In this document: positions 26,922 to 35,982 of the stretch, piece after piece
Layout of the letters: every line of letters begins with the position of its first letter
How positions within the stretch are numbered: position 1 is the stretch's first letter
Program-made: the position numbers and the translations under genes
DNA from: Anaerovibrio sp. JC8
GTDB taxonomy: Bacteria > Bacillota > Negativicutes > Selenomonadales > Selenomonadaceae
Direction of reading: 5' to 3'
NCBI RefSeq assembly: GCF_002100115.1
Contig: NZ_ANBM01000008.1
Location: 1-64,000 of the forward strand
Length of the DNA stretch: 64,000 nucleotides
The notes under the pieces: generated by a model
What the model saw: only the letters and a program-made list of their open reading frames with translations
What the model was told of the DNA's origin: nothing
The model's database searches: none

Positions 26922-28001
26922 TTAATACTGACCAGCCACATCGATGAAGCCGAAGGTATCCTCCACCTCACCGGTATGAAGCCCGTCGATATAATCATAC
27001 ATCTTCTGGGCAAACGGACCGATTTTGCCGTCATTGAACACCATTTTGGTATCAGCATTGTCATAGCCCAGCTCGCCGACAGGAGAAATAACTGCCGCAG
27101 TACCGGAGCCAAATACCTCCTCCAGCTTGCCGTCCTTGTAAGCCTTCAGCAGCTCATCAGTGGAAATCTTGCGCTCCTCCACCTCATAGCCCCAAGCCTT
27201 GGCCACCTGCAGCACGGTGCGTCTGGTGATACCGTCCAGAATTGTTCCATCCAGCTCAGGAGTAACAATCTTATTGTCAATCTTGAAGAGAATGTTCATG
27301 GAACCAACTTCGCCGATATACTTGCGCTCTACGCCATCCAGCCACAGGGTCTGGTCATAGCCCTTCTCATGGGCAACCAGTCCAGCATGAAGGGAAGCAG
27401 CGTAGTTGGCAGGAGTCTTGGCAGCACCCAGGCCACCGCGAACAGCTCTTACATAGGTATCCTCCACCATAATCTTAACCGGAGCAAAGCCATGAGCGTA
27501 ATAGGCTGCTACTGGAGACAGGATAATCATGAGCTTGTAGCACTTGCTGACGCTAACCCCCAGATATGGGTCATTGGCGAAAATAAATGGGCGGATGTAA
27601 AGGCTCTGGCCAGGGCCATCAGGAATCCACTCCTTTTCAAGGTCAATAAGCTGCATGAGTGCATCATAAACCAGCTTCTCATCCACCTGAGGAATATCCA
27701 AAATCTTGGCAGATTTATTCAGTCTTGCAATATGGTCCTTGGCACGGAATACGACTGCCTTGTTGCCCTTATAGCGGTATGCCTTGCAGCCCTCGAAAAT
27801 AGCCTGGCCATAATGGAGAGTAGTGTTGGCCGGGCTTACCTTAATATCCTCATAAGGGACAATACGTGGATCATACCAGCCTTTTCCTTCCTCGTAATCC
27901 ATTACAAACATGTAATCTGTAAAGTGAGTACCAAAGCCGATTTTTGTTACATCAGGCTTGGCCTTTAAAGTATCCGCTTTCACAAAACGAACGTCTGCCA
28001 T
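26922..28001 (-). CDS. ilvE: Branched-chain amino acid aminotransferase IlvE
   Basis: A 359-residue fold-type IV PLP transaminase for leucine, isoleucine and valine. The PLP lysine is in GAAKTPANYAASL near 193, and RPFIFANDPYLGVSVS, EVGSMNILF and EVFGSGTAAVISPVG are family blocks. The frame extends 12 codons further upstream, but AGGAGATG six bases before ATG at 28001 and the usual N-terminus (MADVRFVKAD) favour the shorter start. It is monocistronic, with its own promoter and terminator. Confidence 0.94.
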   Translation of the reverse strand: MADVRFVKADTLKAKPDVTKIGFGTHFTDYMFVMDYEEGKGWYDPRIVPYEDIKVSPANTTLHYGQAIFEGCKAYRYKGNKAVVFRAKDHIARLNKSAKILDIPQVDEKLVYDALMQLIDLEKEWIPDGPGQSLYIRPFIFANDPYLGVSVSKCYKLMIILSPVAAYYAHGFAPVKIMVEDTYVRAVRGGLGAAKTPANYAASLHAGLVAHEKGYDQTLWLDGVERKYIGEVGSMNILFKIDNKIVTPELDGTILDGITRRTVLQVAKAWGYEVEERKISTDELLKAYKDGKLEEVFGSGTAAVISPVGELGYDNADTKMVFNDGKIGPFAQKMYDYIDGLHTGEVEDTFGFIDVAGQY

Positions 28002-28063
28002 AAATATACATCTCCTAACTTTTTGTACGTGAACCACGCACTTGTGTAAACATATAATAAAAA

Positions 28064-28092
28064 ATTATATTCTTTTAACTGTAATAAATCAA
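28064..28092 (-). promoter_or_regulatory. ilvE promoter
   Basis: On the minus strand TTGATT (plus 28087-28092) and TATAAT (plus 28064-28069) are separated by exactly 17 bases, near-consensus for the housekeeping sigma factor, about 60 bases before the ilvE start. No leader peptide or T-box was recognised in the short leader. Confidence 0.75.
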
Positions 28093-28147
28093 GCATTTTT
28101 AGTATAAAAGATGTGTTTTTTGTAAACTCCTGTCTACAGATAGGCAA

Positions 28148-29026
28148 CTACGATTCTGCCAGCTCCAGCAGTACCGGACCGATTTTGCCAATCATGTCCG
28201 TGGCGATAAGGCCATTGCCGTTATCGGCATAGGACAAATCACCGGCCCGTCCATGGACATATACCCCCGCCAGAGGTGCCCCACCTTTCCTGGTCTGTAC
28301 ATATAAACCGGCAATGGTTCCCGCCAAAACGTCACCGCTGCCGGCTGTAGCCATCCCCGGATTTCCCACGGTTGTTGCATAAGCCCGTCCATCAGGATAA
28401 ACCACAATAGTCTCCTCACTCTTGGCCACAAATATGGCATGATAGCCCATGGCGGCCCTGCGGATTATATCCAGATAATTTGCCTGTAACTGGTTTACGG
28501 ACAAATTTAACAGTCCTGCCAGCTCACCCACATGGGGAGTCAGAATCGGTGCCTTTTTACATTCCTTCAGGCGCAGGCCCTGCCCCCGAAAGGCATACAG
28601 GGCATCGGCATCAATAACAAGCTGGGTTTCTGTCTGACGGACAAATTCCCGCACCAGCTTTATGGTGCTTTCATGGCGGCCCAGCCCCGGTCCGATGAGC
28701 GCCACATCGTACTCCTCCGCCTTGTCCAGCAAGGTATCCAATGCACCCATACCTATACAGCCTGTATCGGCCTCTTCCACGGGAATGGTCATAACCTCCG
28801 TCAGCTTAATTTCAAAGATATCGTTCAGACTCTTGGCACAGGCCAGGCTAACGATACCGGCCCCGGCCCGCATGGCAGCCTGGGAGGCCATGACAGCCGC
28901 CCCAGTCAGGCCTGTGGAACCGGCAATTACCAAAACCCGGCCGCAGGTCCCCTTATGGCATTCCTTGGGGCGGGGCATTAAAATTTCCTTTACCAAAGCC
29001 TTATCAATAGGGATTAACTCCTTCAT
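28148..29026 (-). CDS. nnrD: ADP-dependent (S)-NAD(P)H-hydrate dehydratase (YjeF C-terminal type)
   Basis: A 292-residue ribokinase-fold protein that repairs hydrated NAD(P)H. Motifs seen are GRVLVIAGSTGLTGAAVMA near 28-46, ALIGPGLGR near 108, VIDADALYAF near 137, TPHVGELAGLL, and GNPGMATAGSGDVLAGTIAG near 226-245. It is a stand-alone dehydratase; the epimerase (NnrE) domain found fused in many bacteria is absent. It follows acpS by 21 bases, a frequent pairing. Confidence 0.92.
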   Translation of the reverse strand: MKELIPIDKALVKEILMPRPKECHKGTCGRVLVIAGSTGLTGAAVMASQAAMRAGAGIVSLACAKSLNDIFEIKLTEVMTIPVEEADTGCIGMGALDTLLDKAEEYDVALIGPGLGRHESTIKLVREFVRQTETQLVIDADALYAFRGQGLRLKECKKAPILTPHVGELAGLLNLSVNQLQANYLDIIRRAAMGYHAIFVAKSEETIVVYPDGRAYATTVGNPGMATAGSGDVLAGTIAGLYVQTRKGGAPLAGVYVHGRAGDLSYADNGNGLIATDMIGKIGPVLLELAES

Positions 29027-29047
29027 AAAAATCGCCTCTTATTCGCC

Positions 29048-29419
29048 TTATCCCTCTAAAACACATTGGGCCACTGCACTGTTTTTTGAATGGCTGATGC
29101 TAATCCAGATATTTTTTACGCCCTTTTTTTCGGCATATTCCCCGAACCAGCCTGTCAGCTTTACCTTGGGACAGCCCAAATCATCATTATATATATTAAT
29201 ATCCACCAGCTCTCCCCCACGAAGTCCGGTGCCAAAGGCCTTTAATATAGCCTCCTTGGCCGCAAAGCGTCCCGCAAAGGATTGAACACTGCTTTTCCCC
29301 CGGGCCTGGCAGTATTCTATTTCCCCCGGACTGTAAACCCGCTTTATAAAGGCGTCACTGGAAATGGCCTTTTTCACCCTATCCAGCTCTATAATATCCA
29401 CACCAATGCCTATAATCAT
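29048..29419 (-). CDS. acpS: Holo-[acyl-carrier-protein] synthase AcpS
   Basis: A 123-residue phosphopantetheinyl transferase for acyl carrier protein. It has IGIGVDIIELDRVKKA at 2-17 and RFAAKEAILKAFGTGLRGG near 52-70, the magnesium and CoA site. The frame is open upstream into the motB terminator, but GGGAGAAAT before ATG at 29419 and homology set the start here. The motB terminator lies just upstream, so acpS-nnrD probably has its own promoter in or after that hairpin, or depends on read-through. Confidence 0.93.
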   Translation of the reverse strand: MIIGIGVDIIELDRVKKAISSDAFIKRVYSPGEIEYCQARGKSSVQSFAGRFAAKEAILKAFGTGLRGGELVDINIYNDDLGCPKVKLTGWFGEYAEKKGVKNIWISISHSKNSAVAQCVLEG

Positions 29420-29454
29420 ACTATTTCTCCCTAAAACGCAATAAAAAAACCTAG

Positions 29455-29483
29455 CAAAAAAGGGCTCCCTCAGAGCCCTTTTA
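29455..29483 (-). terminator. Terminator after motB
   Basis: Stem AAAAGGGCTC/GGAGCCCTTTT with a short loop, followed by T on the minus strand, begins 4 bases past the motB stop and 36 bases before the acpS start. Confidence 0.88.
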
Positions 29484-29486
29484 CTT

Positions 29487-30257
29487 TTAACGAATTGACT
29501 GCATTGCCGATCTGTCAAGGTGAACTGCACGTTCAATGAGCACTTCAACCCGACGGTTTTGGGTGCGCCCCTCTTCAGTAACATTATCAGCTATCGGCCT
29601 GTACTGGCTGCAGCCCAATGCACTGAACCGGGCCGGATTCATGCGGGAATCCTGGGCCAGAATGTACTTCATAAAATTCAGGGCACGGGCAGAGCTGAGC
29701 TCCCAGTTGGAAGGGAACTGAGCAGTGTTGATAGGAACATCATCCGTATGTCCGGAAATCAGAATACGCTGAGGGATAGGTGCTATCAATGCTGCAATGG
29801 CAGGACCAATGCGCTGTACCCCCGGAACCAGGTCAGCTGATCCGGATGGGAACAGAGCCTTCTCCTTGATTCTTATCATAAGCCCATCCTCTGTAAGGGT
29901 GGTGCTTAAATCTTCCTGTAATTCGTTTTGATCAATATACTGGTCCAGACTTCTCTTGACAGCCTCCAGCTGATTATTCTCCGCCAGATATGCCTCAGCA
30001 CCGCCATCCTCATCGGACAGATAATCACGGGAGCTGGTGGATGACGGGCCGGCGCCCTGGAAGAAGGACGGACCGCCCAGATTAAAGGCCGAGCTGAAGG
30101 CCTGAGCCATCTGAGTCAGCTTGGTTTCATCAGTCTGGGAAATTGCGAACAAGCAGATAAACAAGGCCAGGAGCAGTGTCATCAGGTCAGAATAAGGCAG
30201 AAGCCACGCCTCGGATGCTTCTTCTTCATGAGGCTTTGGTCTTTTTTTCTTCGCCAT
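29487..30257 (-). CDS. motB: Flagellar motor stator protein MotB
   Basis: A 256-residue protein. One N-terminal membrane helix (about 19-41) carries the proton/sodium-binding aspartate in LPYSDLMTLLLAL. A variable linker follows, then an OmpA/MotB peptidoglycan-binding domain (about 120-250: LISGHTDDVPIN, WELSSARALNFMKY). It follows motA by 3 bases. No flagellar genes are in the window, so whether the pair drives a flagellum or another OmpA-type stator is inferred from similarity only. Confidence 0.92.
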   Translation of the reverse strand: MAKKKRPKPHEEEASEAWLLPYSDLMTLLLALFICLFAISQTDETKLTQMAQAFSSAFNLGGPSFFQGAGPSSTSSRDYLSDEDGGAEAYLAENNQLEAVKRSLDQYIDQNELQEDLSTTLTEDGLMIRIKEKALFPSGSADLVPGVQRIGPAIAALIAPIPQRILISGHTDDVPINTAQFPSNWELSSARALNFMKYILAQDSRMNPARFSALGCSQYRPIADNVTEEGRTQNRRVEVLIERAVHLDRSAMQSIR

Positions 30258-30260
30258 GAA

Positions 30261-31052
30261 CTATTCCTCCTTCTTCAAGCCTTCACGAGCCGTCTGAGGA
30301 ATAAATACCATCAGTTTAGCTTCTATTGCTGTAGGAGAGTCACCTGCCTGCAAGGACAATATACCCTCGATAATCATACGTTTCTGATTAATTTCCTGCT
30401 CAGACAAAATCTTCAGCTTATTACAGAATGGGAGCCACAATACGTAACCGGTGAATATACCAAGTATTGTAGCAACGAATGCCGCCGCGATGGAATGACC
30501 CAGCTTATCGATATCGTTCAGGTTACCAAGTGCTGCAATCAGACCTACTACGGCACCAAGTACGCCCAGTGTCGGTGCGTAGGTACCGGCCTGTGAAAAC
30601 ATGGAACGGTTCTCTGTATGACGGGCCTGCATAATTGACAGCTCCGCATCAAGTACATCACTTACGAATTCCGGCTCCATACCATCGATAACCATACCAA
30701 GGCCAGTGCGGAAGAATGGGTCCTCAATCTCCTGAACCTTACTTTCCAGGGCCAGAATACCTTCACGACGGGCCAACTGGGACAACTCAATAAACAGCTG
30801 CAGGAGCTCGCTGGAAGATTGCAGATTATTTTTCTTAAAGGTCATGCCTATCAGCTTCGGGAATCTAACCACCTGATCCATACGGAAGCCGATAAAAATA
30901 CATGACGCCGTACCACCTATGATGATAAGGAATGCCGCAGGGTTATTCAACGCCGAAATAGGAGCACCCTTAATTACCATACCTACGAATACGGATATAA
31001 GACCCATAACCAAGCCAACTATTGTAGCTAATTCCAAAATAATTCCCCCCAT
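30261..31052 (-). CDS. motA: Flagellar motor stator protein MotA
   Basis: A 263-residue MotA/TolQ/ExbB-family protein with four predicted membrane helices (about 6-24, 36-54, 151-170, 185-205). FSQAGTYAPTLGVLGAVVGLI is the signature near helix three. It forms the ion channel of the stator with MotB. It is divergent from a LysR-type regulator across a 353-bp gap. No convincing sigma-28 promoter was found upstream. Confidence 0.94.
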   Translation of the reverse strand: MGGIILELATIVGLVMGLISVFVGMVIKGAPISALNNPAAFLIIIGGTASCIFIGFRMDQVVRFPKLIGMTFKKNNLQSSSELLQLFIELSQLARREGILALESKVQEIEDPFFRTGLGMVIDGMEPEFVSDVLDAELSIMQARHTENRSMFSQAGTYAPTLGVLGAVVGLIAALGNLNDIDKLGHSIAAAFVATILGIFTGYVLWLPFCNKLKILSEQEINQKRMIIEGILSLQAGDSPTAIEAKLMVFIPQTAREGLKKEE

Positions 31053-31405
31053 TCAACCCATTACATGCTGCTAACTGGACAAACATATATAGATTGCATT
31101 TTTCCGTTTCTATCCCTACATAATACGTATAAGAGAAAACAAATATACTTTACAATGTGTATATTCAATAAAAGTAAAAAAAATCCTACCTCTACCGATA
31201 AATATATATTCATTATACACCAAATTTTCCAAAAAACCAAAAAACTAAATGCCTAAATATTGGTAAATATTACAGAATAATAAATATTCCTTATACTAAT
31301 ATAAGAAGTATTTAATATTTGCAAAATATATGATATAATAATCAGCGGATAATTTTGATTTATCGCACAGAAATATCCTTATGTATTATATCGGAGTGAT
31401 TACTA
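31053..31405. other. Intergenic region between divergent motA and lysR genes
   Basis: A 353-bp, strongly AT-rich spacer containing the start regions of both genes. On the plus strand TATAAT (about 31335-31340) lies some 65 bases before the LysR start, without a good -35. It holds no credible ORF, RNA gene or long repeat. LysR regulators often bind such divergent spacers, so it may hold operator sites, but none could be pinned by eye. Confidence 0.5.
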
Positions 31406-32287
31406 ATGGAATTAAGACAATTGGAATATTTTCAGATGGCCAGCCGGTTAAAAAATATAACCAGGGCTGCGGAGCGCCTGAATGTATCCCAGCCAAACAT
31501 TACCGTAGCCATCAAGAAGCTTGAAGCGGAGCTGGGCATACAGCTCTTTGACCGGAGCCAGAAGCAGCTTTCACTCACTCCTGAGGGCACTATTTTTCTC
31601 AACCGCATTGAGCTGGCCCTGAGAAACATTCAGGATGCCGTACTGGAGGTAAACGACTACAAGCAGCTGCAGAAGGGCACCATCAAGATTGGTATTCCTT
31701 CCATGATCGGCGCTTACCTTTTCCCAAGAATTTTCTCCAGCTTCCAGCACCTCTACCCTCATCTTGACATTTATCTTTATGAGGAAGGCTCCATGACCAT
31801 CCGCGAACAGCTGGAACGGGACGAGCTTGATTTTGGCATCGTTATCCTGTCAGATGCTTCCTCCAGCCTTCAGCTGCTGCCTATGGCCCGAAACCAGATC
31901 GTGGCCTGCGTGCCTGAGGACCATCCCCTGGCCAGCAAGAAATCAATTAACATTAACGACATTAGTGAGGCGGATCTCATAATGCTGAAGGAAGGCTCCT
32001 TCCTGCGTTACATGGTATTGAACAAGCTGAAAATGGCAAATATATCCCCTAACATTGTACTGGAGTCCAACCAGATAGAAACCATCAAGGGTCTGGTCAG
32101 CAGCAATGTGGGCATTTCCTTCCTGCTGGACTTCATTGTTAAGGGTTCACCGGGCATCAAGATTCTGCCTTTCGAGGATCCAATATATGTAGATTTGGGT
32201 CTGGCCTGGAAGAAGGAACGCTATATATCAAAGGCAGCCCAATCCTTCATTGATTTCTGCAAAAATACCCTTAATGAGCATCATTAA
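31406..32287 (+). CDS. LysR-type transcriptional regulator
   Basis: A 293-residue regulator. An N-terminal winged helix-turn-helix (1-60: MELRQLEYFQMASRLKNITRAAERLNVSQ region) precedes a periplasmic-binding-protein-like effector domain (about 90-290). Ligand and targets cannot be read from sequence. The divergent motAB operon is a candidate target by the usual LysR arrangement. Ribosome binding site CGGAG precedes the ATG. It is one of few plus-strand genes here. Confidence 0.9.
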   Translation: MELRQLEYFQMASRLKNITRAAERLNVSQPNITVAIKKLEAELGIQLFDRSQKQLSLTPEGTIFLNRIELALRNIQDAVLEVNDYKQLQKGTIKIGIPSMIGAYLFPRIFSSFQHLYPHLDIYLYEEGSMTIREQLERDELDFGIVILSDASSSLQLLPMARNQIVACVPEDHPLASKKSININDISEADLIMLKEGSFLRYMVLNKLKMANISPNIVLESNQIETIKGLVSSNVGISFLLDFIVKGSPGIKILPFEDPIYVDLGLAWKKERYISKAAQSFIDFCKNTLNEHH

Positions 32288-32327
32288 GCAGCACTACTCT
32301 GTTACATATCACTCAAGCATAACAAAA

Positions 32328-32370
32328 GGCTTTGACTATGCGGCAACGCACAATCAAAGCCTTTTTTATT
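32328..32370. terminator. Bidirectional terminator between lysR and the DUF815 gene
   Basis: A perfect 10-bp stem AAGGCTTTGA/TCAAAGCCTT surrounds an 18-base loop, with TTTTTTATTT on the plus side and TTGTTAT on the minus side. It serves the convergent ends of the LysR gene and the DUF815 ATPase. Confidence 0.85.
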
Positions 32371-32383
32371 TGGTTTTTAAATG

Positions 32384-33622
32384 CTATTTCATCTGTCCCA
32401 AGTAATGGGTCACAAACTGGCGGGCACTTCGGCCGCTTCTGCCGGAATGCTCCAGATTCCATCTATGCCCCAAAATTCTTAATTCCTCACGTTCCAGATG
32501 AATTCCCTCCTGACCAAGGAAGTGGTCGATTATATCCAGATATTCATCCTGGGTTGGCTCCAGATATGTAATAATCAGCCCGAAACGGTCTGACAGAGAT
32601 ATGGTTTCATTTATACTGTCATTTCTGAACAGCTCGTCCTGACCATCTGCCCTGTCCCTCCATGTCTCACGGATGAGATGACGGCGGTTGGAGGTGGCAT
32701 AAATCAGCACATTTTCCGGACAGGATTCAACACCGCCCTCAATGGCAGATTTTAAATACTTGTAATCGCTGTCGGATTCCTCAAAGGACAGATCATCAAA
32801 AAAGATAATGAACCGCTTGCTGGCGTACTGACGCAGGGTAGCCATGATTTTCGGCAGCTCGTTCAGCTGGGTCTTCTGCATCTGGAGAAGCCGCAGCCCC
32901 TGGCTGTAATATGTCTTGGCCAAAGCCTTCACCCCGGAGGATTTGCCGGTGCCCCTGGCTCCCACCAGCAGCACATTGTTGGCCGGCTTCTTATTAATGA
33001 AGGCCACCGTATTATTGATAAGCTGCTCCTTCTGGCGCTTGTAGGCAATAATATCCTCAAAATCCATGGCCTCAAAATGGCGGATACCCTGCAGCTTCTG
33101 GTGCTTGCTGTCCCAGGCAAAGGCCTGATGGGAAGCAATTTCCCCATAGCCATACTTTTGGTAAAAGGCCAAAAAGGCCTCCGCCACTTTTTCCGGAGTT
33201 TTGCAGCCCACAAGCTGCTTCTCGAGAAAGCCGGTAGCCTCCAAGGTATATGGAATAGATGGAATATAATCATCCAGAATACTTATGTTGACAATGCTGC
33301 TGGCCCGGTTGAACAGCAGGGGCATCAGCTTGGTCACATCATGCACAAAGGCCTTTTTCAGGCTTTCCCCCACGGACCCCTTGGAGGCCTCGGCCATCTT
33401 GGCCGCCAGACAGCCCTCCTGGCTGAGCAGGTGAAGGAACAAGGCCCGTATAAGATTACCGCTCCAGCCCTCATTTTCCGCCTTTTCCACCAGATGGCCG
33501 GCAAAGGCATGGCTGAGGGCCAAATTTTTAGGCTCCCGGCTGGCCGCCATCAGCTCCTGCACCAGCTTGTCCTTTAAAATACTGCGGCACACCAGCATAT
33601 TTTCAAGATCAATAGAAATCAT
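32384..33622 (-). CDS. DUF815-family AAA-type ATPase
   Basis: A 412-residue protein. A helical N-terminal region (1-190) precedes an AAA-type ATPase domain with Walker A VGARGTGKSS near 219-228, Walker B FIIFFDDLSFEE near 271-282 and a sensor region YATSNRRHLI near 309. The family is widespread in Firmicutes and Proteobacteria and has no firmly established function. It is last in an aroC-aroK-DUF815 run, 30 bases from aroK. Confidence 0.85.
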   Translation of the reverse strand: MISIDLENMLVCRSILKDKLVQELMAASREPKNLALSHAFAGHLVEKAENEGWSGNLIRALFLHLLSQEGCLAAKMAEASKGSVGESLKKAFVHDVTKLMPLLFNRASSIVNISILDDYIPSIPYTLEATGFLEKQLVGCKTPEKVAEAFLAFYQKYGYGEIASHQAFAWDSKHQKLQGIRHFEAMDFEDIIAYKRQKEQLINNTVAFINKKPANNVLLVGARGTGKSSGVKALAKTYYSQGLRLLQMQKTQLNELPKIMATLRQYASKRFIIFFDDLSFEESDSDYKYLKSAIEGGVESCPENVLIYATSNRRHLIRETWRDRADGQDELFRNDSINETISLSDRFGLIITYLEPTQDEYLDIIDHFLGQEGIHLEREELRILGHRWNLEHSGRSGRSARQFVTHYLGQMK

Positions 33623-33652
33623 GCCATTGTCTCCTTGTTATCGTAAATCATC

Positions 33653-34165
33653 TTAGCGCCGTTTCATATAAGCAATAATATCCTTGGACACCTGCAAAGG
33701 TGATAAACCCGTGGTATCCAGGGTATAATCCGCCTGGGCGTACATGGGCTGACGCTCTGCCAGCAAGTCAATTATCCCCTGCCGCCTGTCCTCCATGGCA
33801 TCCAAAAGAGGTCTTGTACCTCTGGCCGAGGTGCGCTCCAAAATAGAATCCACACTGGCGGACAGACATACTATTTTACCGGTGCGCTTTAAAATCGCCA
33901 CATTTTCAGGATCCTTGACTGTACCGCCACCAGTGGCAATTACCACACTTTTTCTGGCGGATACCTCCCGGCACATTTCCTTTTCCTTTTCACGGAAATA
34001 CGCCTCACCATGCTTCTCAAACATCTCAGGAATGGTCATGCGATATTTTTTCTCAATGGCCTTGTCCATGTCGATAAACTTGAATCCCAGCATATTGGCC
34101 AGCATACGGCCGGTGCTGGACTTGCCTACTCCCATAAAGCCAATCAGCACAACATTTTTTATCAT
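33653..34165 (-). CDS. aroK: Shikimate kinase AroK
   Basis: A 170-residue kinase making shikimate-3-phosphate. The P-loop GFMGVGKSSTGRML is at 9-22, FIDMDKAIEKKYRMTIPEMF follows (substrate aspartate), and the GGGTV block lies near 79-83. Its start overlaps the aroC stop by 4 bases. AroK and AroC are two steps of the chorismate pathway; chorismate is also the substrate of MqnA encoded at 56167. Confidence 0.95.
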   Translation of the reverse strand: MIKNVVLIGFMGVGKSSTGRMLANMLGFKFIDMDKAIEKKYRMTIPEMFEKHGEAYFREKEKEMCREVSARKSVVIATGGGTVKDPENVAILKRTGKIVCLSASVDSILERTSARGTRPLLDAMEDRRQGIIDLLAERQPMYAQADYTLDTTGLSPLQVSKDIIAYMKRR

Positions 34166-35319
34166 AAGCCACCCTGAACCCTGTCCCTGTAATTATTCAA
34201 TGCACTTAACAAATCCACCATGGCATCCCCGCCGAATTTGTCCAGTACAGCTTCAGCAATAACAATAGCTGTCATTGCCTCGCCCACCACCGATGCAGCG
34301 GAAACAGCACAGCAGTCACTGCGTTCCTTGCAGGCAGCAACCTCCGTTTTTGAGCCAATATCTACGGAATTAAGTGGCTGCATCAGGGTTGGAATCGGCT
34401 TCATGCAGGCCTTGATACAAATTTCCTCACCATTTGTCATGCCGCCCTCAAGGCCACCGGCCCTATTGGTCTTTCTGTATACCTTGTTGTCCTTGTCCAG
34501 GAACATTTCATCGTGAATCTGGCTTCCCGGCAGCTCACCGCACTGGAACCCGGCTCCGATTTCCACGCCCTTGATTGCCTGAATGGCCATCATGGCCCAG
34601 GCCAGCTTGCCATCAAGACGCTTGTCCCACTGGATGTGGCTTCCCAAACCAAGAGGTGCCCCACGGACAATGACCTCGAAAACGCCTCCCAGGGTATCCC
34701 CGGCCTTCATGGCCTCCTGAATCTTCAGCTTCATTCTTTCCTCGGCCTCAGAGTCATAGCAATTAAGCTCAGAATCACCGCTGCCGATTTTGCTTCTGTC
34801 AATATTTGCTTCATCGACGGAAACACCGCCTATTTTGGTTACGTGGGATACCACCTCAATGCCGCAGGCCTTCAAGAACTCCTTGCACAGACCGCCTACA
34901 GCCACCCGGGCTGCCGTCTCTCTGGCACTGGCCCGCTCCAAAATATCCCTGGCATCGTTTCTGTCATATTTAAGTACACCAGTCAAATCCGCATGACCCG
35001 GACGGACTGCTGTAACCTTGTCACCAAACTCAGGACCAAATACAGACATGCGGTCGGTCCAGTTCTGCCAGTCCCGGTTCACCACCCGCAGGGTAACAGG
35101 ATCCCCCATGGTCTCCCCGAAGCGTACACCGGAAACCACATCCGCCTTGTCCGTTTCAATTTTCATACGGCCCCCCCGGCCATAGCCCTGCTGACGGCGG
35201 GCCAAATCCCGGTTGATTTTCTCAATATCTATCTTCAGTCCTGCGGGAATCCCCTCCACAATAGCCGTAAGACACTGGCCATGTGATTCACCGGAGGTCA
35301 AAAATCTGAAATTGCTCAT
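34162..35319 (-). CDS. aroC: Chorismate synthase AroC
   Basis: A 385-residue FMN-dependent enzyme converting EPSP to chorismate. The N-terminus MSNFRFLTSGESHGQ is family-typical; RRQQGYGRGGRM near 42-53, RASARETAARVAVG near 128 and GGLEGGMTNGE are conserved. A start four codons upstream exists, but GGGGTG before ATG at 35319 and the family N-terminus favour this one. It lies 85 bases after the pilO stop and may be transcribed with the pilus operon. Confidence 0.95.
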   Translation of the reverse strand: MSNFRFLTSGESHGQCLTAIVEGIPAGLKIDIEKINRDLARRQQGYGRGGRMKIETDKADVVSGVRFGETMGDPVTLRVVNRDWQNWTDRMSVFGPEFGDKVTAVRPGHADLTGVLKYDRNDARDILERASARETAARVAVGGLCKEFLKACGIEVVSHVTKIGGVSVDEANIDRSKIGSGDSELNCYDSEAEERMKLKIQEAMKAGDTLGGVFEVIVRGAPLGLGSHIQWDKRLDGKLAWAMMAIQAIKGVEIGAGFQCGELPGSQIHDEMFLDKDNKVYRKTNRAGGLEGGMTNGEEICIKACMKPIPTLMQPLNSVDIGSKTEVAACKERSDCCAVSAASVVGEAMTAIVIAEAVLDKFGGDAMVDLLSALNNYRDRVQGGL

Positions 35320-35403
35320 AAAACACCCCATAACCTTTATTCTTTGAAAAACATGTACTTTTTAATTCTATGATAAGTGTTTACATAAAGCAAGATTTTA
35401 TCC

Positions 35404-35982
35404 CTATTTTTCACCTATTAAGTAAAATATTGAGATATTAATATGACACTCAAGTCCTTGTGGCGAGTATTTTATGCTGATGGAATTGGTTTTGTTGAAG
35501 CGTGTCCCCTGCTGCAGGGCCTGCAAAAAATCCATAATGGAGAAATATTCCCCACGCACTCCCAGCTCAATATCCCGCTCCCCGTACTTGTCGTGGCTGA
35601 TTTTCTTTCCCGGCTTTAACAGTATTAATTCCAAACGGCTTGCTTCTGCCTGAGTCTGCAGCTCGCCAACAACACCGGCAATGGACTCATCACCCGGCAG
35701 CAGCCCCTCCATGCGGTTGTATTCCCTGGACAGATTGGCCAGATACACCTCCATATCGCCATGGATCCCCTGAAAGGAATTGATTTCATCCACCTGCCTG
35801 CCCAATTTTTCCAAGTCACCCTGTTCCTTCTCAATCTCCATTGCCGTACGGGGAAACAGGACAAAAATATTAAACAGCAGAAGCAAGATACTAAGGGCAA
35901 ATATCGCTCCGCAAATATAAACCTTTACCGGCAGTCCTTTATAGCTGTCCCCTGCAAACAAATTCCACATCGCCTTTTTCAC
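35404..35982 (-). CDS. pilO: PilO-like pilus assembly protein
   Basis: A 192-residue bitopic membrane protein. A short cytoplasmic N-terminus and membrane helix (about 22-44) are followed by coiled coil (about 48-90) and a small C-terminal domain (100-190), the PilO/GspM plan. It would form the inner-membrane alignment complex with the PilN-like half of its neighbour. The GTG start at 35982 overlaps the preceding gene by 44 bases; ATG at 35970 is an alternative. Identification rests on architecture and context more than sequence. Confidence 0.72.
   Translation of the reverse strand: MKKAMWNLFAGDSYKGLPVKVYICGAIFALSILLLLFNIFVLFPRTAMEIEKEQGDLEKLGRQVDEINSFQGIHGDMEVYLANLSREYNRMEGLLPGDESIAGVVGELQTQAEASRLELILLKPGKKISHDKYGERDIELGVRGEYFSIMDFLQALQQGTRFNKTNSISIKYSPQGLECHINISIFYLIGEK

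Noticed and set aside
28002-28037. Longer IlvE start 12 codons upstream
   Set aside because: The ribosome binding site AGGAGATG lies inside that extension and serves the ATG at 28001.
29420-29584. N-terminal extension of AcpS by 55 residues
   Set aside because: It would translate the motB terminator and part of motB; homology and the ribosome binding site place the start at 29419.
31053-31130. Sigma-28 promoter for motA
   Set aside because: No TAAA-N15-GCCGATAA-like pair with acceptable spacing was found.
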